The translations under genes were made by a program, and so were the position numbers. The notes beneath the pieces were generated by a model that made no database searches, had not been told where the DNA came from, and saw only the letters and a program-made list of their open reading frames with translations. A DNA stretch of 64,000 nt from Deminuibacter soli (lineage in GTDB: Bacteria; Bacteroidota; Bacteroidia; Chitinophagales; Chitinophagaceae), in assembly GCF_003412455.1 (NCBI RefSeq), contig NZ_QTJU01000002.1, positions 806,001 to 870,000 on the forward strand, in the 5' to 3' direction. This document shows positions 1 to 7,256 of the stretch, piece after piece. Each line of letters starts with the position of its first letter. Within the stretch, counting starts at the first letter, position 1.

Positions 1-2
1 AC

Positions 3-92
3 ATTTTTATGAATAAAGTAAGTGCAGACATTGTTTATGAAGTCTATGCAACAATGGAGGATATTATTAAGTATAACTTGTTTAGGGTATAA
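3..92 (+). CDS. C-terminal end of a gene cut by the left edge (hypothetical)
   Basis: A reading frame is open from the left edge to a TAA at 90-92 and ends in the residues KYNLFRV. It may be the tail of a gene whose body lies outside the window, or a 27-residue ORF starting at the ATG at 9. No family is recognisable. Confidence 0.25.
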   Translation: MFMNKVSADIVYEVYATMEDIIKYNLFRV

Positions 93-93
93 A

Positions 94-266
94 ATGCCGT
101 TATTTAGTGGAGGAGAAGATGTGTTAACTAATTATGAAAAAATAGATTTGGAGGTCTATTGGTCTATCCAGATGCAGATTTACAACTAGGTCGAAAGTCT
201 TCCACTCGGAACAAAAATAAACGCAGTGAATTTTTTGAGCAAGTGAAAAAGGCTCTGAATACTTAA
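94..266 (+). pseudogene. degraded small ORF (two frames)
   Basis: An ATG at 94 opens a 31-codon frame ending at 189. From about 157 a different frame reads GGLLVYPDADLQLGRKSS and runs to a TAA at 264-266. The second frame looks more protein-like and has no start of its own, so this is probably a frameshifted remnant. Between 270 and 400 there is no gene, only the inverted repeat listed separately. Confidence 0.2.
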
Positions 267-317
267 TTTGACTAACCTGACGTAAATAAGGGTATATAAG
301 AAAAAAAGCCGTGCGCC

Positions 318-352
318 ATATTATATGTCAGCGGTGGCCTGCCATATAATAT
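318..352. repeat. perfect 10-bp inverted repeat
   Basis: The arms ATATTATATG (318-327) and CATATAATAT (343-352) are exact reverse complements around a 15-base GC-rich centre. There is no T-run, so it is not a standard terminator. It lies just upstream of small accessory ORFs and could be a regulatory hairpin or part of a mobile element end. Confidence 0.4.
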
Positions 353-500
353 ACCTAAGAAGGCACTCCGCCGATAAGGGGCTGGGATCACTTATGTTTC
401 ATGGCAGCATTTTTTGAAAAGCAAGCTAGATTGGGGCAACGTGAACAGCGGAGGCAAATTCGGGAAAAATACCATGCTCAATAATCATAGAAGTAGAATA

Positions 501-748
501 ATGTATAGTATTCGTTTTAACGGTTGGAAGCCAGGAGCAGAAAAGTTATCGCTGATTAAACTACTAAATGAGCGATGTAGTATTCCTCTAATTGAGGCAA
601 AGGAGATAAAGGATAGGATTGTGGAATTTAATGATGCGACTATCGAAGTTTAGTTAGTGGTAAAGATGAGGCAATGTATTTGATGAAAGAAATAGAAGAG
701 ATTGGATTTATAGTAGAACTTAAAACAATTAGTAGCGATTACCCTTAG
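501..748 (+). pseudogene. ribosomal L7/L12 C-terminal-domain-like protein, frameshifted
   Basis: From the ATG at 501 the frame reads a domain start (FNGWKPG) followed by LIKLLNERC and LIEAKEIKD, resembling the LIKxxR...LxEAKxxVD pattern of the L7/L12 C-terminal fold. The frame stops at TAG 651-653, but a -1 shift there continues with a sensible second half (KDEAMYLMKEIEEIGFIVEL) to TAG 746-748. One missing T in the GTTTAG context would explain it. The 5' boundary is uncertain: an ATG at 414 in the same frame adds 29 residues, but an overlapping 27-codon ORF at 401-484 in another frame argues for 501. Small proteins of this fold occur outside the ribosome in Bacteroidota; their role here is unknown. 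A sequencing error or programmed -1 frameshifting are alternatives to real decay. Confidence 0.45.
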
Positions 749-771
749 TATCAAGTAATTTAAACTGTTTT

Positions 772-1158
772 ATGCTAGTAGTTTGCACATCTATCGAGCC
801 TTCACAGAAACAAAAACAATTGTTAGGTAAGTATGCCAACAGGGCTTTTCATTTAACCATCGGAAAAAAGTATTTGGTCTTTGCCCTAACAATTGCATCA
901 GAGAATGTGCATTATGTACAGATTCTCACTGACTACGGGCATTTAGTTAGTGTACCTTTTTTCTTATTCAGTTTCCTTGATTCCAGGGTATCCAGATATT
1001 GGGAGATGAGAACCTTTGAAGATGGTGTTGTCACATTTTGGCCTCCTTCATTTTACACAGAATTTTATCATGATGATCTTTTTGAAGAAATTGATTCTGT
1101 GGTTCAAGACTTTACACAAGTTAGAATCAGGCTTGAGCGTGAATTTGAAGTAAGTTAG
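772..1158 (+). CDS. hypothetical protein, immunity-protein-like
   Basis: A 128-residue acidic protein with no signal peptide and no transmembrane segment. It contains an aromatic core (LTIGKKYLVFAL, then a stretch ending in SRYWEMR and WPPSFYTEFYHD). From memory, small Bacteroidota proteins with a 'YLV..I...Y.I.DD.G.....P..LF...D.R.SKYW' layout are often found beside polymorphic toxins as immunity proteins; the resemblance is suggestive only. Neighbours are a frameshifted small gene and a membrane protein, both of accessory character. The start is the first ATG in the frame; no Shine-Dalgarno sequence is evident. Confidence 0.5.
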   Translation: MLVVCTSIEPSQKQKQLLGKYANRAFHLTIGKKYLVFALTIASENVHYVQILTDYGHLVSVPFFLFSFLDSRVSRYWEMRTFEDGVVTFWPPSFYTEFYHDDLFEEIDSVVQDFTQVRIRLEREFEVS

Positions 1159-1328
1159 CAACAGCTCTTGGCTGAATCTTTCTATAAGTGAAAGGCAAAT
1201 TGTTAGGGTATATGCTTATAAAGCATTACATGATAAAAATCGCCCCTTGTTAATACCTTGGGCGGGATGGAAATTATTATAATCCTATGAAAACTTGTTA
1301 AAAGCAGATTGGACAAGATAATAGTGTG

Positions 1329-1817
1329 ATGGTAAACTTTTTAAAAATGATAAATAAGATTGCCGGAATATATGTTTTGCTTGGTAGCATTTCTATGTTT
1401 GTTATTCTTTTGTACTCTCTGGAGCCAAGTCAGCTGATTTTAAATAGTATTCCTTTAATTATAACAGTCCTGGTAGATTTGTTTTATTTCATTGCCGCTT
1501 TTCTTTTTGTCAGAAACCCAGAAAGAAAAAGAAACTTAATCGCCTTTCTTTTGTGTTTGACATTATATTCAATCCAGTTTCAATTGTGTGGTTTCTGCTT
1601 TAAAAATATGATAGGTCCCCTTGTTGAAATAGGTGTAAAAGGTATCGATGAATATCATTTTTTTTCCAAAGCTCGTTGGTTTGTGATAAAAATTTTAAAC
1701 GGGTATAATTCACAAACTATAGAGAACTATTTTTCAGTCAACATAATTCATATTTTACTATTGCTTATTGTTCTGCCAACTAACAGGGCTAAACTAAATC
1801 GCATAAAAGCTGGCTAA
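1329..1817 (+). CDS. small multi-spanning membrane protein, hypothetical
   Basis: The product is about 162 residues with roughly four hydrophobic segments: near residues 10-30 (IAGIYVLLGSISMFVILL), 38-62, 70-90, and a final one ending in IIHILLLLIVLP close to the C-terminus. It is rich in Lys/Arg between segments 2 and 3 (RNPERKRN). No family is recognised. I chose the ATG at 1329 rather than the overlapping GTG at 1326. The 168 bases upstream (1159-1326) hold nothing I can identify. AT content is higher than in the genes after 3.4 kb, in keeping with acquired DNA. Confidence 0.5.
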   Translation: MVNFLKMINKIAGIYVLLGSISMFVILLYSLEPSQLILNSIPLIITVLVDLFYFIAAFLFVRNPERKRNLIAFLLCLTLYSIQFQLCGFCFKNMIGPLVEIGVKGIDEYHFFSKARWFVIKILNGYNSQTIENYFSVNIIHILLLLIVLPTNRAKLNRIKAG

Positions 1818-2016
1818 GCCAGAAGGCTGGTAATGACGTAAACAACCAGGAACAAAAAGCCGAGATTCCCGGTTTTCCTTGAAGACGAAATATATTTACC
1901 TGTAAAAGTGGTTAGTTGCTTATGGTATATACCGGTATTTGCCGGACAGTCTGCGTGCACTGGTCAATTTCGCAAGTTGCAGGCGATGAGCATACATATT
2001 GAAACATTGCCAATCC

Positions 2017-2229
2017 TCACAAACTATTCTCCTTGCTCTTCTCATAACTATCCTGGAAAGCTGCCATCGCTTCTTCCATGGTGCTGCCGCATCCGAAATC
2101 GCCGGTTTCCGGGTCGCCTCCTTCAAGAATGCATATGGTTGCGCCGTCACGGTAAACAGTGGGCTGCAGGTCTTTCATGGTAGGTGGCAGGTCTGGCTGG
2201 TTAATATCCAGTTCAATGATGACTGACTT
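2017..2229 (-). CDS. small acidic protein with no canonical start codon
   Basis: On the minus strand a 70-codon frame reads a well-formed protein: IIELDINQPDLPPTMKDLQP, then TVYRDGATICILEGGDP, then FGCGSTMEEAMAAFQDSY, ending at TGA 2017-2019. The pattern 'YRDG..C.L.GG.PETG.FG.G.T.EEAM.AF' resembles small HicB-like/phage-type proteins. No ATG, GTG or TTG lies between the preceding in-frame stop and the conserved N-terminus. The codon where a Met would be expected (before SVII, 2227-2229) is AAG, one base from ATG. The only in-frame ATG is internal (2176-2178) and would give 53 residues. It sits 24 bases downstream of the monooxygenase-like gene in the same frame and strand. Either an unusual start (ATT/ATC) is used or the start has been lost. 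Confidence 0.45.
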   Translation of the reverse strand, partial: KSVIIELDINQPDLPPTMKDLQPTVYRDGATICILEGGDPETGDFGCGSTMEEAMAAFQDSYEKSKENSL

Positions 2230-2253
2230 GTTGGCTTATTAGCAGCGCAAGCA

Positions 2254-2667
2254 TTATTCCTGGTGCTCCGCAAGCACGGGCTTAATCTCCATGGCAATGG
2301 GGACTACGTCTACCAGCTCCAGCGATTTCACCATTTTAAGCGTCCCGTTTTTGCAGGTCAGAAAATGCGGTGTCTTCAAATGTGCCTGGTAGGCCGCTTC
2401 ACTGGCATATACTTCAAACACCGTAACATGCGTGGGGTGTGCCTTATCATACACCGCCTGCAAAGCGAGCATCCCGGGTTCCACGGCTACAGCTGTTTTG
2501 GCATGCATAGCGAGCGTCGCTTTATACGCATCGAGGTAAGCGGAATCAATCTCAATTTTAGCAATACGAACCTTCCTTTCGCTTTGCTGCGCATGTGCGG
2601 ATGTACTACCTGCGGTAAGCATGATGATAAAGAGGATGAATATTGCAATAGCGTAGGTCGCTTTCAT
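2254..2667 (-). CDS. exported antibiotic-biosynthesis-monooxygenase (ABM) domain protein
   Basis: A 137-residue protein with an N-terminal signal peptide (hydrophobic IAIFILFIIMLTAG followed by a likely cleavage after AHAQ). The mature part fits a dimeric alpha/beta ABM fold (about residues 33-120): KIEIDSAYLDAYKATL, EPGMLALQAVYD, then HVTVFEVYASEAAYQAHLKTPHF. ABM proteins include heme-degrading and quinol monooxygenases; the substrate here is unknown, and the cofactor-free fold leaves few diagnostic residues. Export to the periplasm is unusual for quinol monooxygenases but seen in Bacteroidota. The gene lies downstream of a VOC protein on the same strand and just upstream of the small acidic protein. 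Confidence 0.75.
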   Translation of the reverse strand: MKATYAIAIFILFIIMLTAGSTSAHAQQSERKVRIAKIEIDSAYLDAYKATLAMHAKTAVAVEPGMLALQAVYDKAHPTHVTVFEVYASEAAYQAHLKTPHFLTCKNGTLKMVKSLELVDVVPIAMEIKPVLAEHQE

Positions 2668-2699
2668 GGTATGGGTAATTACTGTTTTAGTCCCGGTAG

Positions 2700-3086
2700 C
2701 TACATATGAAACACATTAAACCGGTGCCCATCCGGGTCGGCAAATACAAAACCATAATAACCTTCCCCGAATGTTTCCGGCTTTGAAACAAGTGTACCCC
2801 CGGCTTGCTGTATCTCTTTTGCCCAGTTGTTTACTTCTTCTACAGTGGCAGCGGAAAGAGTGAAGATAATTTCATTCCCGGTCTTTGTATCAACAATTGG
2901 TCCTTTAATTGCCGGTTCCAGTACATCTTTTAAAAAGAAATGAATAATAAACTGATCATCGCCAAAGAAGAAACTGGTCAGCTGTTCAGATGCGCCATTG
3001 TGTTTAAACCCGAGTTGTTTGTAGAATGCTGTGGTTCGTTCCAAATCACTTACACTAAAGTTGGCCCATATTTTCTTTGTATTCAT
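2700..3086 (-). CDS. VOC (glyoxalase/bleomycin-resistance-like) family protein
   Basis: A 128-residue cytoplasmic protein made of one vicinal-oxygen-chelate unit with two beta-alpha-beta-beta-beta halves. The N-terminus (IWANFSVSDLERTTAFYKQLGFK) and the C-terminal motif (GYYGFVFADPDGHRFNVFHM) are typical. A glutamate or histidine in the usual metal positions is not certain; the terminal 'DPDGHRFNV' segment is where one ligand normally lies. Family members are lyases, dioxygenases or binding proteins, so no reaction is assigned. It precedes the ABM gene by 32 bases, so co-transcription is plausible. Confidence 0.85.
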   Translation of the reverse strand: MNTKKIWANFSVSDLERTTAFYKQLGFKHNGASEQLTSFFFGDDQFIIHFFLKDVLEPAIKGPIVDTKTGNEIIFTLSAATVEEVNNWAKEIQQAGGTLVSKPETFGEGYYGFVFADPDGHRFNVFHM

Positions 3087-3246
3087 ACACGAGTGTTTTT
3101 TCAGTTAATAATTAAAAACTGCCAGGTCTCAAAACTAATGCATAAATGCATCAGGTCAGGTGGCCATTCGTGAAATAAACAGGCGGTATTTCTGCCAAAG
3201 TTTACGCTAACAACCATGCCAGTCAAACAATAAGGCCAAATAAAAA

Positions 3247-3267
3247 AGGGCCGCGTAATGCGGCCCT
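3247..3267 (-). terminator. rho-independent terminator
   Basis: An 8-bp GC-rich stem (AGGGCCGC / GCGGCCCT) with a five-base loop is followed on the minus strand by a run of T. It is placed to end transcription of the outer-membrane protein gene that stops at 3390. A-rich sequence on the other side also makes it usable from the plus strand. Confidence 0.8.
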
Positions 3268-3389
3268 GTCTAAAAAAATCGTTTCGTTTATTTACTATTG
3301 CTTCGTTCAGCCCGATTCGCGAAAATTGATACCCGCGCCTACGCACAACTGACGACTGACGATTCAATGTCGTTTAGTTACTCACCCTG

Positions 3390-4304
3390 TCACTCTCCCC
3401 AGTTCTTATGCCCGAACGTAAACACCGCTGCAAGTGATGGCCCGTTATAACCCCATTTAAAGAAGCCATTCCATTTGTCTTTGTTCACGTCTACTTTGAA
3501 ATGCAGGTAACTATAGCCGGCGGTGATGGACAGTTGTTTCACCACGCGGAACATGAGTGATACATTGCCTGCCAGCAGGCGGCCATCTATATCACCTACT
3601 TTCAGTTTCAGGTAATCAAATTCGCCGTTGACAGCCCAGCGCGGACTAAATGCATAACCTCCCCAGATACCTACATCGGGCAGGGGCGCTGTAAACGACA
3701 CATTATCGCTGTAAGTAACTGAGCCAACATTGCTTTCCAGGCCAAGGCCAACGCCTACTTTTACAATGTGTGCGCCCAGTGAAAAGCCCAGTTCATAGTT
3801 CTTGTGGCTAAGCACGGCCAGTCCCCAGGCAAAGCGGTAGATGTCACTGTTGAAGTAAGCGCCAACTTCGGCTTCAACAGGATAGGTGTGATCTTTAAAC
3901 TGGATCTCTTTTTGCAGAATGGCCGATGAGCTGCGGTTGAGTGTAAAATATTGCAGGTCGAACCGGGAGCGCCTGGCTGCACGCCATTGCAGGTTAGCAG
4001 CAAACGTTCCGGTGTTTTTAGAGAAGCCCAGGTCATCTTCAAAGTCAATGGTGCCATGGCGTGTGCCGGCTGCATTGCTTACTTCTACCTGCGTGTTGTT
4101 CAGCGGGAAAAAGAAGCCTGCACCCAGTGAAAAACGCTGCACATACCAGGGTGCTTCACGCGGGTGCAGGGGAGTATTGTTGTACAGGGAATCTTTGGGA
4201 GGGCCTGTTTGTGCATGTAATACCACTGACTGTATTACCAATAGCATGATTGCCAGCATATGTATGCCGTACCATTTGCCTGCTGCCTTTTTTGCCTGCC
4301 GCAT
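3390..4304 (-). CDS. outer-membrane beta-barrel protein, exported
   Basis: About 304 residues from the chosen ATG at 4304, which begins MRQAKKAAGKW and is followed by a signal peptide (MLAIMLLVIQSVVLHAQ). An upstream ATG at 4346 would add 14 residues before the charged region and is less likely. The mature chain is a succession of amphipathic strands with aromatic girdles (FSLGAGFFFPLN, WRAARRSRFDLQYFTLNR, YELGFSLGAHIVKVGVGL, LSITAGYSYLHFKV), as expected for an 8- to 12-stranded barrel. No specific family such as OmpW can be fixed. It is monocistronic, with operator-like palindromes upstream and a strong terminator downstream. Confidence 0.7.
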   Translation of the reverse strand: MRQAKKAAGKWYGIHMLAIMLLVIQSVVLHAQTGPPKDSLYNNTPLHPREAPWYVQRFSLGAGFFFPLNNTQVEVSNAAGTRHGTIDFEDDLGFSKNTGTFAANLQWRAARRSRFDLQYFTLNRSSSAILQKEIQFKDHTYPVEAEVGAYFNSDIYRFAWGLAVLSHKNYELGFSLGAHIVKVGVGLGLESNVGSVTYSDNVSFTAPLPDVGIWGGYAFSPRWAVNGEFDYLKLKVGDIDGRLLAGNVSLMFRVVKQLSITAGYSYLHFKVDVNKDKWNGFFKWGYNGPSLAAVFTFGHKNWGE

Positions 4305-4381
4305 AATGCATATTTGAAGGGTGACTGGTATGCAGGGGATCTGCATTTAAAATTACTTATATACCCTTACATGCAGTGGTC

Positions 4382-4440
4382 GTAACGGTTACGATACTGA
4401 GTTGTAACGTTTCATATCAGGTAATGAATGTAACCGTTAC
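4382..4440. promoter_or_regulatory. GTAAC-N-GTTAC palindromes upstream of the barrel gene
   Basis: Two imperfect palindromes, GTAACGGTTAC (4382-4392) and GTAACCGTTAC (4430-4440), flank a partial third copy (GTAACGTTTC, from 4404). Centres are 48 bp apart. They lie 78-136 bp upstream of the start at 4304 on the minus strand, a suitable place for a dimeric regulator. The regulator is unknown. Confidence 0.4.
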
Positions 4441-4455
4441 AGGAGATTCAGCGAT

Positions 4456-4560
4456 TTACAACACCCCATCAATAACACCCTGCAGTTGCCTTTCCGGCAT
4501 GGCGGGGAGGTGGTAACCTGCGTTATGCTGCAGCGGAATGCGCGTCGATTGGAAGAATAG
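4456..4560 (-). pseudogene. C-terminal remnant of an unidentified protein
   Basis: Downstream of the reductase gene the minus strand reads an uninterrupted, startless tail (LFFQSTRIPLQHNAGYHLP, then MPERQLQGVIDGVL) ending at TAA 4456-4458. The composition is protein-like but the frame is only 34 codons long after a TAG. I read it as the 3' stub of a deleted gene; the family is not recognised. Confidence 0.25.
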
Positions 4561-4586
4561 CTAGTGTCGCGGTAGACTGCAAAAAG

Positions 4587-5624
4587 TCAGATCCGGCTGG
4601 TAAATGAAAATGCCTGGTTGTTTTGCACCTGCATAACCAGTTTTTTTCCCTGTGCAAGATTGTTTTCGAGCATTGCATGTGCTTTTCTCACGGTTTCAAC
4701 GCTTAGTTCACCTATAATTTCCACGGGTGAAGGGGTAATGGTATCGTTTTCGAGCAGGCGCGCAATCTCTTCCAGGCTGCGCCGGTAGTAATCTGTATCG
4801 TTGTTTAAAGTATATGCATAATTAGAGATATTAAAGATGGCAGCGCCCTTGTTAAAAAGTTGTTCGCGCGCAGCTGGTGTGGTCAGGGCAGTGACATCGG
4901 CGTAACTGCCATTAACAGCCAGTACCTGCGCACTTGTTTCGGCCATGGCACCGCCCACCAGGTCGATGCAATAATCAAACAGCCGGCCATTGTTCGCTGC
5001 AACAAGTGCTTCTGCTGCATGAGATAGTTTGTAATTGATGATCTGGTGCTCCTGCAAACCTGCCTGCAGCAATTGTTGCCGGCTGGCGCAGTTGCCTGCA
5101 GTTACAGTAAGCTGTGTAAAACCCTTGGATAGCAACAGTTTTATCAATGGCAGCCCTACACCGCCTGCTGCGCCGCTTACGAATATTGATTTGCCCGGTT
5201 GCAACGACAACCGGTTATAACATTGTAATGCTGTGATAAATGCTACAGGTACTGCCGCAGCCTGTTCAAACGTGAGCCCTGCCGGCTTTAATGCAATAAT
5301 GTTGTCGGGTACACTGATGTATTCTGCATATGCGCCGTTTGATCCCATGCTTCCGGATGCGGCAAATACGGCATCTCCTTTTCTGAAATTTGTAACCAGT
5401 CTTCCCGTTTTTACCACTACACCGGCGAACTCCCTGCCTAATACAAAAGAACGCATACGCTTTCTTTCTGTTTTTCCCTGGCGCATCTGGTAATCTATCG
5501 GATTGAAGGCAGCAGCTCTTATTTGTACAATTACATCATGGCTTCCGTTTACCGGTGCCGGGAAATCGTGCTGCAGTACAAAGTTGTCTGTGCTGCCAAA
5601 ATCCTGTAGTACAACTGCTTTCAT
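4587..5624 (-). CDS. zinc-independent medium-chain dehydrogenase/reductase (quinone-oxidoreductase type)
   Basis: A 345-residue cytoplasmic MDR protein. The N-terminal GroES-like domain carries the typical lead-in (MKAVVLQDFG, IQIRAAAFNPIDYQMRQG, GREFAGVVVKTG). The Rossmann domain has the nucleotide-binding loop GAAGGVGLPLIKLLL at about residues 151-165. The Cys/His zinc ligands of alcohol dehydrogenases are absent, as in NADPH:quinone reductases and enoyl reductases. It starts four bases after the stop of the dehydrogenase-like gene, so the two form an operon controlled by the region at 6928-7110. The substrate is unknown; co-regulation with a Cys-rich leader hints at a role linked to sulfur or redox stress (inference). 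Confidence 0.85.
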   Translation of the reverse strand: MKAVVLQDFGSTDNFVLQHDFPAPVNGSHDVIVQIRAAAFNPIDYQMRQGKTERKRMRSFVLGREFAGVVVKTGRLVTNFRKGDAVFAASGSMGSNGAYAEYISVPDNIIALKPAGLTFEQAAAVPVAFITALQCYNRLSLQPGKSIFVSGAAGGVGLPLIKLLLSKGFTQLTVTAGNCASRQQLLQAGLQEHQIINYKLSHAAEALVAANNGRLFDYCIDLVGGAMAETSAQVLAVNGSYADVTALTTPAAREQLFNKGAAIFNISNYAYTLNNDTDYYRRSLEEIARLLENDTITPSPVEIIGELSVETVRKAHAMLENNLAQGKKLVMQVQNNQAFSFTSRI

Positions 5625-5628
5625 AAGG

Positions 5629-6927
5629 CTAATTAAATGGAAATAATGAGGAAGTTGTTTTTGCAGCTACCGCCTGTGCTGCGCTTATTCTTTCAAGGGC
5701 TACATAATACACTGCCGTTTGCAGGTGAATGCCTTTGGCAATAGCCGTGTTATATGCCTGGTTAAAACAGTTTTCAAGTATTTCACGCAACCGGGTGTTG
5801 ACTTGTTTTATATCCCATGTTTCCTGCAGTTTGTGCTGCAGCCATTCGAAGTATGATATGATAATGCCGCCTGCATTAGCCAGTATATCAGGCACCACCA
5901 ATCGTTCCTGCTGGTGTAGTGCGATGTCTGCTGCAGGTACTACCGGGTTATTGGCTGCCTCAATGATAATGGAGGCTTTAATGGCTGCGGCATTTGATTC
6001 GGTAATTGCCTCTTCCTTTGCTGCGGGAATAAGTATGTCTACAGGCAGGGTAAGCAGTTCTTCATGCAGTATTTCAATTCCTTTGTTATAACCAGCCAGG
6101 GCATTATTGTGTGTTTGCACATAATGAATAAGATCAGGTATGTTGAAGCCGTCGGCATTGAAATAGGCAGCGGTAATATCGCTAATTGCCACAATTTTTA
6201 CGCCTTTGTCGTACAACTGCGAGGCGGCATGCAACCCTACATTACCAAAGCCCTGGATGGCAGCCGTAGCTTCGTAAGGCCTGAGGTTTAATTTTTCAAG
6301 CGTCAGTAAAGTAATGATGCTTACGCCGCGCCCTGTGGCATCTGCCCGGCCGAGATTATCGAGTGGGGATTTTTTGCCGGTTACAATTGCGTGAATTGTT
6401 TTGCCATGCAGGATAGAGAATTCGTCCAGTAACCATTCCAGCTCGCCGGATAATTGCGCGGGGGTATTGTCATTTGTATATTGTTCATCCTGCAACTGTT
6501 GTTGTATGGCCCGGGTGTATGCACTTGTTAATCTCTCCATTTCCGAGGCAGATAAATGCCGGGGATCACAGATAATACCGCTCATCGCGCCTCCAAAAGG
6601 AAGGCCCATCAGTGCCGATTTCCAGGTCATGGTTTCGGCAAGTGCTTTTATTTGCTGTATAGTAACGCTGGTGCCAAAGCGTATGCCGCCACGTGAAGGG
6701 CCAAGCAGGGAAGAGTGAATAACGCGGTACCCTTCAAAGCTTTGCCGCCGGCCACTGTCGAGCAGCATGGAGAAGTGAACGGTTATTACTTTGACAGGCG
6801 TTTTCAGTGCGGTTATGTGTTGTTCGTTAAGACCGAGCATTTTTGCCGCAGTTTCAAAACGGCTAAGATCGGTTGCCTGCGGTGTTTGGTTAACGGTACC
6901 GGTAAAAGGCGTACTGGTGAAATACAT
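5629..6927 (-). CDS. Glu/Leu/Phe/Val dehydrogenase family protein lacking key catalytic residues
   Basis: 432 residues, the usual length of hexameric NAD-type glutamate dehydrogenases, with a dimerisation domain followed by a Rossmann domain (QGFGNVG at 225-231) and the conserved C-terminal PDILANAGGIIISYFEW. Known family active sites use Lys in GPxKGG, Lys in MTxK, Lys in GGGKGG and Asp in PAPD. Here the first is Arg79 (GPSRGG), the second is kept (Lys103), the third is Met115 (GGAMSG) and the PAPD stretch is replaced by YTNDNTPA, which places Thr155 at the Asp position. The coenzyme domain looks intact. So it is either a non-catalytic or a re-purposed paralogue, not a normal glutamate dehydrogenase. 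It is the first gene of an operon preceded by a 13-codon leader ORF ending CCC-stop. Confidence 0.85.
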   Translation of the reverse strand: MYFTSTPFTGTVNQTPQATDLSRFETAAKMLGLNEQHITALKTPVKVITVHFSMLLDSGRRQSFEGYRVIHSSLLGPSRGGIRFGTSVTIQQIKALAETMTWKSALMGLPFGGAMSGIICDPRHLSASEMERLTSAYTRAIQQQLQDEQYTNDNTPAQLSGELEWLLDEFSILHGKTIHAIVTGKKSPLDNLGRADATGRGVSIITLLTLEKLNLRPYEATAAIQGFGNVGLHAASQLYDKGVKIVAISDITAAYFNADGFNIPDLIHYVQTHNNALAGYNKGIEILHEELLTLPVDILIPAAKEEAITESNAAAIKASIIIEAANNPVVPAADIALHQQERLVVPDILANAGGIIISYFEWLQHKLQETWDIKQVNTRLREILENCFNQAYNTAIAKGIHLQTAVYYVALERISAAQAVAAKTTSSLFPFN

Positions 6928-7039
6928 AGTAACAGATTGGAAGCGAAGAAATCGAAGTGGGAATTTGTTGCGGGTATATGCCGCGCAGGCGGTAAGTGTT
7001 GGATATTATGGTGAACAGGCAAACGTACCGCCGGGTGTT

Positions 7040-7081
7040 TTAGCAACAACAATAACGCTGTACAAGGTGTTTGCTGAACAT
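7040..7081 (-). CDS. 13-residue leader peptide ending Cys-Cys-Cys
   Basis: Minus-strand ORF MFSKHLVQRYCCC with stop TAA at 7040-7042 and ATG at 7079-7081. It begins about 12 bases after the transcription start predicted from the -7 box at 7100-7107, and its stop is 112 bases upstream of the dehydrogenase-like gene. The triple cysteine directly before the stop mirrors the divergent ORF at 7295-7402 (TGT TGT TGC then stop in both). Short polycysteine ORFs are known cysteine-responsive attenuators in mycobacteria; that this one works so is inference. Confidence 0.55.
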   Translation of the reverse strand: MFSKHLVQRYCCC

Positions 7082-7099
7082 AAGATGTGTTTAGTGTAA

Positions 7100-7107
7100 C
7101 AAATGTA
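7100..7107 (-). promoter_or_regulatory. -7 box of the minus-strand promoter (TACATTTG)
   Basis: Read on the minus strand this is TACATTTG, an exact match to the Bacteroidota -7 consensus TAnnTTTG. No clear TTG is seen 19-21 bp upstream; the palindrome at 7125-7139 occupies that side instead. Transcription would start near 7093 and cover the 13-codon leader ORF and the dehydrogenase/reductase operon. Confidence 0.5.
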
Positions 7108-7124
7108 ATTAGAATTATATAACT

Positions 7125-7139
7125 CTACTAAATTGATAG
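7125..7139. promoter_or_regulatory. partial operator palindrome
   Basis: CTACTAAATTGATAG shares its first ten bases with the perfect palindrome at 7260-7278 and its second half deviates at two positions. It lies 17 bp upstream of the minus-strand -7 box, where a bound protein could block RNA polymerase. Confidence 0.45.
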
Positions 7140-7256
7140 GTTATTTATTTATAATTAACATTTGGTGTTGTGGTATTGTCAGGTGTCAGCCCTTTTGTGG
7201 CACCCTGACAGTATGGTGGAACAGGTAGTTACGATTTATCATTTGAGAAAAAAATA

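Noticed and set aside
1908-2226. Three overlapping plus/minus open frames of 75-91 codons
   Set aside because: They overlap each other and the minus-strand small acidic protein, which has far better protein character; composition of the others is not protein-like.
3101-3367. Minus-strand 88-codon frame
   Set aside because: It runs through the terminator stem at 3247-3267 and has Arg/Trp-rich, non-protein-like composition.
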